NCBI GenBank assembly: GCA_964489695.1
Contig: CAZAZP010000016.1
Coordinates: 1 to 22,547 of the forward strand
Direction of reading: 5' to 3'
DNA: 22,547 nt
Source of the DNA: CAYUXU01 sp964489695
Lineage (GTDB): Bacteria > Bacillota_I > Bacilli_A > Erysipelotrichales > Erysipelotrichaceae
Shown: in pieces, positions 14,131 through 21,493 of the stretch
Layout: the number at the start of each line of letters is the position of its first letter
How positions within the stretch are numbered: the first letter of the stretch is position 1
Notes under the pieces: generated by a model
Told to the model about the DNA's origin: nothing
Databases searched by the model: none
What the model saw: the letters and a program-made list of their open reading frames with translations, nothing else
Made by a program: the position numbers and the translations under genes

Positions 14131-14733
14131 ATGTATAATCAGTATCGTGAGGGTTTTGTAGAGGTAATTACTGGCTGTATGTTTGCTGGAAAAACCGAAG
14201 AATTAATTCGGCGGATTAAAGTTTTACAATACGCTAATAAAAATATTCAGGTTTTTAAACCGCAAATTAATAATCATGATAATAACTCTCAAGTTATTTC
14301 TCACGCTGGCCAAGCCATTAATAGTATCGTGGTGAAACGTGCCGTGGAGATATTAGATTATTTAACCCCAGAATCAGAAATCGTGGTGATTGATGATGCT
14401 CATTTTTTTGATCAAGACATCCTTTATATTTGTGATGCTTTAGCTAAACGTGGCTTACGCGTGATGGTAGCGGGTTTAGATACCGATTTTCGCGGTGAAC
14501 CCTTTGGTGTGATGCCAGCCTTATTAGCTACGGCTGAATTTGTGACGAAGCTTGCAGCGATTTGTACGCAGTGTGGCGCGCCTGCTACCCGAACTTATCG
14601 GAAAATAAATGGTGAACCAGCCAAGTATAGTGATCCGATTATTCTGTTAGGAGCGAAAGAAAGCTATGAAGCTCGTTGTCGCCATTGTCATGATGTAGCT
14701 GACCAACCCCAGTTTACGAAATTGTCCCAATAA
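14131..14733 (+). CDS. tdk: Thymidine kinase (type II)
   Basis: The enzyme phosphorylates thymidine to dTMP in the salvage pathway. The 200-residue protein has the P-loop ITGCMFAGKTEELIRR (residues 13-28), the lasso region GLDTDFRGEPFG, and a zinc site from C145, C148, C183 and C186. The usual DEAQFF/DEVQFF motif, whose Glu is the catalytic base, reads DDAHFF (88-93). Asp89 stands in for Glu and His91 for Gln, a conservative but unusual change. The ATG at 14131 is chosen because AGGGGTG lies upstream; the GTG at 14125 overlaps that site. It starts a likely transcript with prfA and prmC, matching the conserved rpmE-tdk-prfA-prmC order in Bacillota. Confidence 0.93.
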   Translation: MYNQYREGFVEVITGCMFAGKTEELIRRIKVLQYANKNIQVFKPQINNHDNNSQVISHAGQAINSIVVKRAVEILDYLTPESEIVVIDDAHFFDQDILYICDALAKRGLRVMVAGLDTDFRGEPFGVMPALLATAEFVTKLAAICTQCGAPATRTYRKINGEPAKYSDPIILLGAKESYEARCRHCHDVADQPQFTKLSQ

Positions 14734-14744
14734 ATGAGGTATTA

Positions 14745-15815
14745 ATGGAAACTATTTTAAATCGTTTAAAATTAATTAAACAGCGCAATGCTGAATTACA
14801 AGAACTAACTTTAAAACCAGAAGTTTTAAAAGATAACCGCTTAATGGCCTCCTATGGTAAAGAGTTAGCTAATTTAGGCCCGATAGTCGAAAAAGCTCAA
14901 GAATTTGAGCAACTTTTAGAGCAAGAAAAACAAACTCAAGCTTTAGTAAAAGAAAGTGAACCGGAGTTACGTGAATTAGCGGAAATGGAATTAAGTGAAA
15001 TTGAAGACCAATTAGCCAAGCTTCAAGCTGAGATTGCCTATTTGCTCATCCCCCGAGATCCACGTGATGATCATAATGCGATTGTTGAAATCCGCGGCGC
15101 AGCTGGTGGGGATGAAGGAAATATCTTTGCGGGTGACTTGTATCGGATGTATATCAAGTATCTGGAAACTAAAGGCTGGAAATATGAAATCATGGAAGCT
15201 AGTGAAGCTGATTTAGGTGGTTTTTCCTTAATTTCATTTTTTGTTAAAGGGAAAGATGCTTATCGCTTTTTAAAGTTTGAATCCGGCGCACATCGCGTCC
15301 AACGGGTTCCGAAGACAGAAACGCAAGGGCGTGTTCACACTTCAACCGCTACGGTCTTAGTTTTAGCCGAAGCGGAAGAAGCTGAAATTGATTTAGATAT
15401 AGCTGATTTAGAAATTGATACGCACCGCTCCAGTGGGGCTGGGGGTCAACACGTTAATAAAACAGATTCCGCGGTCCGGATTACCCATAAACCAACCGGT
15501 ATTACGGTAAATTGTCAGGATGGACGCTCACAACATGAAAATAAAGCCACCGCGATGCGGTTAATTAGGGCGCGAGTGTTAGCGGAATACCAACGCTTGG
15601 AAGCTGAAAAAGCTGGGGCAGAACGGCGCGAGAAAATTGGAACTGGTGATCGCAGTGAAAAGATTCGAACTTATAACTATCCCCAAAACCGCGTCACTGA
15701 TCATCGGATTGGTTTAACATTAAATCAATTAGACCGCATTATGGAAGGTAAGCTCGACGAAATAATTGAAGCTTTATTAACGGACGAACACGCAAAAAAA
15801 TTAGCTGGTAACTAA
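14745..15815 (+). CDS. prfA: Peptide chain release factor 1
   Basis: RF1 reads UAA and UAG stop codons and triggers peptide release. The 356-residue protein has the PxT stop-codon recognition motif as PKT (residues 189-191) and the GGQ peptidyl-hydrolysis motif at 233-235 within GAGGQHVNKTDSAVR. Length and domain order are typical. The PxT motif, rather than SPF, separates it from RF2. A GAGGT site precedes the ATG 11 nt after tdk. prmC, whose product methylates the GGQ glutamine, begins at the base after the stop. TAG, TAA and TGA are all used as stops in the window, consistent with a standard code. Confidence 0.97.
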   Translation: METILNRLKLIKQRNAELQELTLKPEVLKDNRLMASYGKELANLGPIVEKAQEFEQLLEQEKQTQALVKESEPELRELAEMELSEIEDQLAKLQAEIAYLLIPRDPRDDHNAIVEIRGAAGGDEGNIFAGDLYRMYIKYLETKGWKYEIMEASEADLGGFSLISFFVKGKDAYRFLKFESGAHRVQRVPKTETQGRVHTSTATVLVLAEAEEAEIDLDIADLEIDTHRSSGAGGQHVNKTDSAVRITHKPTGITVNCQDGRSQHENKATAMRLIRARVLAEYQRLEAEKAGAERREKIGTGDRSEKIRTYNYPQNRVTDHRIGLTLNQLDRIMEGKLDEIIEALLTDEHAKKLAGN

Positions 15816-16673
15816 ATGAGTACTTACCGTGAATTAATTACGCTTGGCGAAAAACAACTATTAACAGTTAATAGTAGTTATGAAGCGCGCTTGTTGATGT
15901 TAGAACTCTTACGGGAAAGACAGCTCGACCTTTATTTAATTGAAGATAAACCAGCTGATCCAGTGGTAAAAGAGCTTTTTCTAGCTGGTTTAAAGCGATT
16001 AATCGCTGAAGAACCGTTAGCTTATATTTTAGGCTATACTTGGTTTTATGGCCGAAAGTATCAGGTCAATCAGCGTGTTTTAATCCCCCGCCGAGAAACC
16101 GAACAATTAGTTGGGGAAGCTTTAATAGAAATTGAAGAATATTTTACTGATTTAAGCGACTTAACGATATTGGATGTTGGGACTGGGAGTGGTGTGATTG
16201 CTCTTAGCTTAGCGTTAGAATTACCCAATACCCAAGTCTGGGCCAGTGATATAAGCACTGAAGCGTTAGCGGTAGCTAAAACAAATGCAAAAGAGTTAAA
16301 CGCTCCAGTTAATTTTTTAGCGGGTGATTTACTTACACCAATTATTGAGCAAAAGATTAAACTGGATGTGTTAGTGTGTAATCCACCATATATTGACCAA
16401 AATGAAACAATACCCGCTTCGGTCGCAAATTATGAACCAGCGTTGGCACTTTATGGGTTAAAGACAGGTTTATACTTTTATGAAGCAATTTTAGCCCAAG
16501 CACCAAATGTTTTAAAACCAAAGTCTTTAGTTATCTTTGAAATAGGTTACAAACAACAAGCAGCTTTGACGCAATTGAGCCAAAAATATCTTCCAACTGC
16601 CAAAACGGTTACACTCAAAGATTATCAAGGGTTGGATCGATTTATTATAATTTATTTACAAGAAAAGATGTAG
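15816..16673 (+). CDS. prmC: Release factor glutamine methyltransferase
   Basis: PrmC methylates the glutamine of the GGQ motif in RF1 and RF2 using S-adenosylmethionine. The 285-residue protein has an N-terminal helical release-factor-binding domain (YEARLLMLELL...PLAYILGYTWFYGRKYQVNQRVLIPRRET) and a Rossmann methyltransferase domain with ILDVGTGSGVIALSLA and the substrate-binding NPPYI. It abuts prfA with no gap, so translation is coupled. Its TAG stop is the start of a terminator stem. It is an ordinary family member. Confidence 0.95.
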   Translation: MSTYRELITLGEKQLLTVNSSYEARLLMLELLRERQLDLYLIEDKPADPVVKELFLAGLKRLIAEEPLAYILGYTWFYGRKYQVNQRVLIPRRETEQLVGEALIEIEEYFTDLSDLTILDVGTGSGVIALSLALELPNTQVWASDISTEALAVAKTNAKELNAPVNFLAGDLLTPIIEQKIKLDVLVCNPPYIDQNETIPASVANYEPALALYGLKTGLYFYEAILAQAPNVLKPKSLVIFEIGYKQQAALTQLSQKYLPTAKTVTLKDYQGLDRFIIIYLQEKM

Positions 16674-16697
16674 TTAACCAAGCGGTTAACTTTTTTT
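16672..16697 (+). terminator. Intrinsic terminator overlapping the prmC stop
   Basis: AGTTAACC-AAGC-GGTTAACT, a perfect 8-bp stem followed by seven T. The first stem bases are part of the prmC TAG. Confidence 0.9.
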
Positions 16698-16698
16698 A

Positions 16699-16707
16699 TG
16701 GTAAAAT
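16699..16707 (+). promoter_or_regulatory. Extended -10 promoter of the sua5-rpiB gene
   Basis: TGGTAAAAT, an extended -10, begins within two bases of the end of the terminator T-run. It has no good -35, which would lie in the terminator stem. Confidence 0.55.
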
Positions 16708-16731
16708 ATAACCAGAGAAAGCAGGTGGATG

Positions 16732-17799
16732 ATGGCGACTAACTTCATTGATGAATCTGATACCCAAGCTTTAGTTAGAGTCTTGAATCAAGGCGGAATT
16801 ATTGCTTTACCAACTGATACAGTTTACGGTCTAGTTGTACGTTATGATTTACCTAACGCCGTGGACCGCTTAAAAAATCTAAAAGGCCGTTTAGCCAATA
16901 AGCCACTAGCTTTTTTAGTCGCCAATTTGGCTCAAATTGAAAGTATAGCTCAGTTAAAAGAAAGAGATTACCAATTAATTGCGACCTGCCTCCCGGGTCC
17001 GGTAACCTTTCTTTTTTCTAGAAAATCAGCTTTAAGTGCTGAGTATACGGCGGGTTTACCGACTGTAGCCATTAGAATGTTAGCTGACCCCGCACTTAAT
17101 CGTTTAATCGAACAAGTCCAAGTACCACTATTATTGACTAGTGCTAATTATCGGGATGAACCAGAAGCCTTGGATAGTGAGATGGTTGAAAAGTTATTTG
17201 GAGATCAAATCGAGGCTATTGTTCCTGGGAAAAGCGGGAATAATCAAGCAAGTACAATTATCGATACGACGAATGTAGAATTGTTAGTTAAGCGTCAAGG
17301 AAAGACAACTTTGACAGAGATAAAAAGAAAGGCAGGGTTAGGGATGAAAATTGCAATTGGAGCTGATCATGGGGCTTTTGATAAAAAAGCCGTCATTGTT
17401 AAGCATCTCAAGTCTTTAGGACATGAAGTAATTGATTTTGGAACAAATAGTTCAGCAAGTGTCGATTATCCAGATTTTGCAGGGCCAGCAGCGGAAGCGG
17501 TGGCCAACCAGCAAGCTGATTTAGGAATTGTGATGTGCGGCACCGGCATTGGGGCTTCCATTACAGCTAATAAAGTTAGTGGGATTCGGTGTGCTTTAGT
17601 TTATGATCCTAAAGTTGCTAAGATTACCCGCGAACACAATGATTCCAATGTGTTAGCTTTAGGTGGTCGGATTACCCCGGTTGAAACGATGCTTGAAATT
17701 GTGGACAACTGGCTAGTGACGCCTTTTTCTCACGATCAGCGACACGAACAAAGAATTGCGAAAGTTGCAGCGTTAGAAAAGGAGCAACATGTACGATAA
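16732..17799 (+). CDS. Sua5/YrdC (TsaC-like) fused to ribose-5-phosphate isomerase B
   Basis: The single 355-residue chain holds two enzymes. Residues 1 to about 200 are a YrdC/Sua5 domain, which makes threonylcarbamoyl-AMP from threonine, bicarbonate and ATP for tRNA t6A: IIALPTDTVYGL, KGRLANKPLAF, LPGPVTF, TSANYRDEP. Residues 205-355 are a complete RpiB, which interconverts ribose 5-phosphate and ribulose 5-phosphate: IGADHGAFDKK, MCGTGIGASITANK with the catalytic Cys, and REHNDSNVLALGGR. In Bacillus these are separate genes (ywlC, ywlF) two genes apart. Here ywlD and ywlE are gone and the reading frame is continuous. Met205 (17344) equals the ancestral RpiB start and is preceded by GGCAGGGTTAGGG, so internal initiation is possible. 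The first start could be 16729 or 16732 (AGGTGG upstream). It overlaps glyA by 11 nt. Confidence 0.92.
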   Translation: MATNFIDESDTQALVRVLNQGGIIALPTDTVYGLVVRYDLPNAVDRLKNLKGRLANKPLAFLVANLAQIESIAQLKERDYQLIATCLPGPVTFLFSRKSALSAEYTAGLPTVAIRMLADPALNRLIEQVQVPLLLTSANYRDEPEALDSEMVEKLFGDQIEAIVPGKSGNNQASTIIDTTNVELLVKRQGKTTLTEIKRKAGLGMKIAIGADHGAFDKKAVIVKHLKSLGHEVIDFGTNSSASVDYPDFAGPAAEAVANQQADLGIVMCGTGIGASITANKVSGIRCALVYDPKVAKITREHNDSNVLALGGRITPVETMLEIVDNWLVTPFSHDQRHEQRIAKVAALEKEQHVR

Positions 17800-19021
17800 A
17801 GAAGTAAGTCAAGCGATTGCGGCAGAAAAAGAGCGCCAAAATCATAATATTGAATTGATTGCCTCAGAAAACTTCGTTTCAGCGGACGTTCTGGCAGCGA
17901 CAGGTAGTATTTTAACCAATAAATATGCCGAAGGTTATCCGGGTAACCGTTATTATCATGGCTGTGAAAACGTCGATGTGATTGAAGATTTAGCTCGTAA
18001 TCGATTATGCCAAATTTTTCAAGCGGATCACGCCAATGTGCAAGCTCACTCTGGTTCACAAGCTAATATGGCTGTTTATCAAGCGCTTCTAAAACCAAAT
18101 GATATTGTGTTAGGAATGGATTTAAATGCTGGCGGGCATCTCACTCATGGGCATCGTTTAAACTTTTCTGGTCAGTTGTATGACTTTCATGCTTATGGTG
18201 TTGATCCAATCTCGGAACAATTAGATTATGAAGCAGTCCGCCAAATTGCGTTAGAAATTAAACCGAAATTGATTGTAGCGGGTGCCAGTTCTTATCCCCG
18301 GGCGATTGATTTCACTAAATTTCGTGAAATTGCAGATGAAGTGGGCGCATATTTAATGGTTGATATGGCTCATATTGCTGGCTTAGTCGCAGCCGGCTTA
18401 CACCAAAACCCGGTTTTAGTGGCGGATGTAGTTACTTCAACGACGCACAAAACATTACGTGGTCCGCGCGGTGGCATCATTTTATGTAAAAAACAATACG
18501 CCGCCCAAATTGATCAAGCAATTTTCCCGGGGATTCAAGGTGGCCCATTAATGCATATCATCGCAGCCAAGGCCGTTAGTTTTTTAGAAGCGCTCCAACC
18601 AGAGTTTATTGAATACCAAACACAAGTGATTAAAAACGCTCAAGCTTTGGCGTTGGCTTTAAAAAACCAAGGGGCGAAGATTATTACGGGTGGTACCGAT
18701 AATCACTTAGTACTAGTCGATGTTAAAAACACTTATCAATTAACTGGTAAACAAGCAGCGGATATTTTAGATACGTTGCGGATTACTTGTAATAAAAATG
18801 CGATTCCCTTTGATACTGAAAAACCATATTATACCAGTGGAATTCGCTTAGGAACACCAGCTATGACGACAGCTGGTTTTAAAGAAATAGAGTTTCAAGC
18901 CATTGCTAAAATTATCCATCGCGCTTTAAAACAACCTCAAGACCAAGTACTATTAACTAAATTGGGGGACGAAGTACAAGCATTAATGAGTAAGTTTCAA
19001 ATTCATGGGAAGGAAGAATAA
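17789..19021 (+). CDS. glyA: Serine hydroxymethyltransferase
   Basis: This PLP enzyme converts serine and tetrahydrofolate to glycine and methylene-tetrahydrofolate, the main one-carbon source for thymidylate and purines. The 410-residue protein shows IELIASENFVS near the N terminus, YAEGYPGNRYYHGCE (residues 47-60) and the PLP-lysine motif TTHKTLRGPRGG with K221. Length is normal. AAAAGGAG lies 4 nt before the ATG, and the start falls within the last codons of the sua5-rpiB gene, so the two are coupled. upp follows after 2 nt. The rpiB-glyA-upp order is the usual Bacillota arrangement. Confidence 0.97.
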   Translation: MYDKEVSQAIAAEKERQNHNIELIASENFVSADVLAATGSILTNKYAEGYPGNRYYHGCENVDVIEDLARNRLCQIFQADHANVQAHSGSQANMAVYQALLKPNDIVLGMDLNAGGHLTHGHRLNFSGQLYDFHAYGVDPISEQLDYEAVRQIALEIKPKLIVAGASSYPRAIDFTKFREIADEVGAYLMVDMAHIAGLVAAGLHQNPVLVADVVTSTTHKTLRGPRGGIILCKKQYAAQIDQAIFPGIQGGPLMHIIAAKAVSFLEALQPEFIEYQTQVIKNAQALALALKNQGAKIITGGTDNHLVLVDVKNTYQLTGKQAADILDTLRITCNKNAIPFDTEKPYYTSGIRLGTPAMTTAGFKEIEFQAIAKIIHRALKQPQDQVLLTKLGDEVQALMSKFQIHGKEE

Positions 19022-19023
19022 AC

Positions 19024-19644
19024 ATGTTAAAAATTTTAGATCATCCGTTAATCGCACATAAACTCACTTATATGCGGAATAAAGAGACCGGAACCAAAGA
19101 TTTCCGACAAAATTTAGACGAGATTGCTGGCTTGATGGCTTATGAAATCACGCGCGATTTACCGCTACAAGCCGTGGCGATTGAAACACCGCTGACGCAA
19201 ACTATCGGGCAATTACTGGCTAATAATGTGGTGTTAGTGCCAATTTTAAGAGCCGGTTTAGGCATGGTTGGCGGTATTTTGAGTTTGATTCCGACCGCTA
19301 AAGTTGGACATGTTGGCCTTTATCGTGATGAAGAAACTTTACAACCCCATGAATACTACGCTAAATTTCCCGCTAATATTGCCGAATCAGTGGTGATGAT
19401 TTTAGACCCGATGCTCGCTACTGGTGGTTCTGCGGTCGCTTGTATTGATTTAATTAAACGCCAAGGAGCTCGTTCGATTAAATTAGTTTCATTAGTCGGC
19501 GCCCCTGAAGGGGTAGAAGCTGTACAAACCGCCCACCCGGATGTGGATATTTATTTAGCTGCCCTCGATGAAAAATTAAATGAGATTGGTTATATCGTTC
19601 CTGGTCTTGGTGATGCCGGCGACCGGATTTTCGGTACGAAGTAA
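19024..19644 (+). CDS. upp: Uracil phosphoribosyltransferase
   Basis: The enzyme salvages uracil with PRPP to form UMP. The 206-residue protein begins LKILDHPLIAHKLTYMRNKETGT, has VPILRAGLGMVGG and the PRPP-binding motif MILDPMLATGGSA, and ends with PGLGDAGDRIFGTK. All are family signatures at the normal length. It sits 2 nt after glyA and 2 nt before the next small gene, so it belongs to a sua5-rpiB-glyA-upp-DUF1146 operon. In Bacillus upp is followed by the atp operon, which is absent here. Confidence 0.97.
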   Translation: MLKILDHPLIAHKLTYMRNKETGTKDFRQNLDEIAGLMAYEITRDLPLQAVAIETPLTQTIGQLLANNVVLVPILRAGLGMVGGILSLIPTAKVGHVGLYRDEETLQPHEYYAKFPANIAESVVMILDPMLATGGSAVACIDLIKRQGARSIKLVSLVGAPEGVEAVQTAHPDVDIYLAALDEKLNEIGYIVPGLGDAGDRIFGTK

Positions 19645-19646
19645 GC

Positions 19647-19850
19647 ATGCCTGATTTAGTCTTTCGGATTCTTTTACATTTAGTCTGTTTTGTTTTAGCA
19701 TTTTATGCCTTAGAAGGGCTGGATTTCACTAAAATATTACGCAAAGGTCAATCGCTGAAAGCACTAATTCTTTTATTTCTTTTAAGCATGGCGTTAGGCT
19801 ATTTGGTGGCCCAATTTTTGTTAATGTTAGCTTTTCGTTATTATTTCTAA
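19647..19850 (+). CDS. DUF1146 (YwzB-like) small membrane protein
   Basis: The 67-residue protein has two hydrophobic segments (about 5-23 and 42-64) separated by a basic loop with FTKILRKGQ. The pattern of aromatic and basic residues and the ALGYLVAQFLL segment match DUF1146/YwzB proteins of unknown function. In many Bacillota the DUF1146 gene lies directly after the F-type ATP synthase operon, next to murA and mbl. Here it lies 2 nt after upp. It is therefore the right-hand marker of a missing atp block. An AtpI remnant was considered and is less likely. The function is unknown. Confidence 0.7.
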   Translation: MPDLVFRILLHLVCFVLAFYALEGLDFTKILRKGQSLKALILLFLLSMALGYLVAQFLLMLAFRYYF

Positions 19851-19875
19851 TTAAAATAATAAAATTGTAATTTAT

Positions 19876-19899
19876 AGCCAGGTGCACACGCCTGGTTTT
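19876..19899 (+). terminator. Probable intrinsic terminator after the upp operon
   Basis: CCAGGTG-CACA-CGCCTGG, a 7-bp stem (one G-U pair) that can extend two bases, is followed by only four T. It is weaker than the others but well placed, 26 nt after the DUF1146 stop. Confidence 0.6.
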
Positions 19900-19935
19900 A
19901 AAATACTCTTTATAGACATTTACGTAACTTTGCCA

Positions 19936-19960
19936 TAAACTTAAAGTAGTTTTAAGTTTA
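19936..19960. promoter_or_regulatory. Perfect 10-bp inverted repeat upstream of cysK
   Basis: TAAACTTAAA (19936-19945) and TTTAAGTTTA (19951-19960) are exact reverse complements around a GTAGT spacer. A -35-like TTGCCA (19930-19935) abuts the left arm and an extended -10-like TGCTAAAAC (19963-19971) follows the right arm, so the repeat lies across the probable cysK promoter. It has no T-run and is not a terminator. It is most likely an operator for a regulator of cysteine synthesis; which regulator is unknown. Confidence 0.5.
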
Positions 19961-19988
19961 GTTGCTAAAACAGGAAAGAAGGTTAATT

Positions 19989-20924
19989 ATGTATTATTCA
20001 AATATTACAGCCGCTATTGGTAATACACCTTTAGTTCGCCTGTCAAAACTACAAACTAAGCTAGCTTTGGCAGCTAATTTATACGCCAAATTGGAAATGT
20101 TTAATCCAGGCGGGAGTGTTAAAGATCGGATTGCTTTAAAAATGATTAATCAAGCGCAAGCTGAGCACCGAATTAATCCAGAGACAGTTATTATTGAACC
20201 AACTAGTGGAAATACCGGCATTGGGTTGGCTTTAGTCTCGGCCTATTATGGTTATCAGTTGATTTTAGTTATGCCTGATTCATTAAGTCAGGAAAGACGC
20301 GAACTCTTACAAGCATATGGCGCGAAAATAGTGCTAACCCCTGGTGCTAAAGGGATGAAAGAAGCGATTCGAGTGAGTAAAAAATTAGCTGAAGATAATC
20401 CGAACTCATTTATTCCCTCGCAATTTGATAATTTGGCTAATCCTAATAGCCACTATGAAACTACTGGTCCCGAAATCTATCGTGATTGTCCAGAAGTTGA
20501 TGTCTTAATTTCAGCGATTGGGACCGGTGGTACGATCACTGGGGTGGGACGATATCTCAAAGAACAAAACCCAGCAATTCATATAATTGGAGTAGAACCA
20601 GCTGCTTCGCCATTTTTAACCCAAGGCATCACTGGTAAACATAAGATTCAAGGTTTAGGTGCTGGTTTTTTACCAGCAGTCTTAGATACGAATGTTTATG
20701 ATGAAATTATTCCGATCGCGGACGATTTAGCAATTGATTTTATGCGCTTATTAACGACGAATGAAGGTATTTTTGCAGGTATCTCTTCTGGAGCTGCCTT
20801 AGCAGCTGGGGTTATCGCCGCGAAACAACAAAAGTTCCACCAAAAAAATATTGTAGTTATTTTGCCTGATAGTGGTGATCGTTACTTATCACTCCATTTA
20901 ATGAAAGATCCACAGGATGATTGA
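19989..20924 (+). CDS. cysK: Cysteine synthase (O-acetylserine sulfhydrylase)
   Basis: This PLP enzyme makes cysteine from O-acetylserine and sulfide. The 311-residue protein has NPGGSVKDR with the PLP lysine K45, the substrate loop TSGNTGIGLA, the phosphate-binding GTGGTITGVGRYLK and ISSGAALAAG near the C terminus. The ATG at 19989 is chosen because GAAGG lies 6 nt upstream; an in-frame TTG at 19962 falls inside the promoter region. It overlaps cysE by 8 nt, so the two steps of cysteine synthesis are co-expressed. A cystathionine beta-synthase-like role is not excluded, but the cysE neighbour favours CysK. Confidence 0.94.
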   Translation: MYYSNITAAIGNTPLVRLSKLQTKLALAANLYAKLEMFNPGGSVKDRIALKMINQAQAEHRINPETVIIEPTSGNTGIGLALVSAYYGYQLILVMPDSLSQERRELLQAYGAKIVLTPGAKGMKEAIRVSKKLAEDNPNSFIPSQFDNLANPNSHYETTGPEIYRDCPEVDVLISAIGTGGTITGVGRYLKEQNPAIHIIGVEPAASPFLTQGITGKHKIQGLGAGFLPAVLDTNVYDEIIPIADDLAIDFMRLLTTNEGIFAGISSGAALAAGVIAAKQQKFHQKNIVVILPDSGDRYLSLHLMKDPQDD

Positions 20925-21417
20925 TTTATATCAGGCGTTTAAAAGACAAGACCCAGCCTTACGCTCGTTTTTAGAGTTTTTACTGTATCCGGGTGTTTGG
21001 GCTTTAGGGATTTATCGGGTTAGTCATTTCTTTTACCAACTGAAGTTTTACTTGCTGGCTCGTTTAATTTCGCAATGGGCGAGATTTATTACCGGGATTG
21101 AAATCCATCCTGGGGCCCAAATTGGGAAAAGATTAGTGATTGATCATGGTATGGGGGTCGTAATTGGTGAAACCACCATTATTGGGGATGATTGTTTATT
21201 GTATCATGGTGTAACTTTAGGTGGTACCGGCAAACTGAAATGTAAGCGCCATCCGACGTTAAAAGATAAAGTTGTAGTCGGAGCACAAGCTTCAGTGTTA
21301 GGCAATATTACCTTAGGAGAAGGTGCTATGATTGGCGCAAATGCAGTTGTCTTGCATGATGTTTTACCAAATACGACAGTGGTTGGTGTACCAGCTCACC
21401 CGGCAGAAAAAAAGTAA
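20917..21417 (+). CDS. cysE: Serine O-acetyltransferase (short form)
   Basis: The enzyme acetylates serine with acetyl-CoA to give O-acetylserine for CysK. The 166-residue protein has a short helical N terminus and a left-handed beta-helix of hexapeptide repeats from about residue 62 (IHPGAQIGKRLVIDHGMGVVIGE, GDDCLLYHGVTLGG, NITLGEGAMIGANAVVL), ending in VGVPAHPAEKK. The catalytic His is in IDHGMG. The form is shorter than enterobacterial CysE, as is common in Bacillota. It starts inside the end of cysK. Confidence 0.94.
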   Translation: MIDLYQAFKRQDPALRSFLEFLLYPGVWALGIYRVSHFFYQLKFYLLARLISQWARFITGIEIHPGAQIGKRLVIDHGMGVVIGETTIIGDDCLLYHGVTLGGTGKLKCKRHPTLKDKVVVGAQASVLGNITLGEGAMIGANAVVLHDVLPNTTVVGVPAHPAEKK

Positions 21418-21423
21418 CCGTTT

Positions 21424-21469
21424 TGCTATAATTTTACTAGAGTAATTGCTAAAATATTTGTGTTATAAT
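21424..21469 (+). promoter_or_regulatory. Three tandem extended -10 elements before mbl
   Basis: TGCTATAAT (21424-21432), TGCTAAAAT (21447-21455) and TGTTATAAT (21461-21469) each match TGnTATAAT closely. None has a strong -35. The last lies 24 nt before the ATG, with GGAGG between. They may be alternative start points for mbl. Confidence 0.5.
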
Positions 21470-21493
21470 TAAAAAGTGAGCGGAGGAATTGCG

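Noticed and set aside
15057..15072. CACGTG core within prfA as a third parS
   Set aside because: The flanks (GATC and ATGATC) do not continue the palindrome or match the TGTT/AACA ends, and the site is ordinary coding sequence.
17736..18059. Antisense 107-codon open frame
   Set aside because: It is opposite the start of glyA and the end of rpiB and has no recognisable domain or ribosome site.
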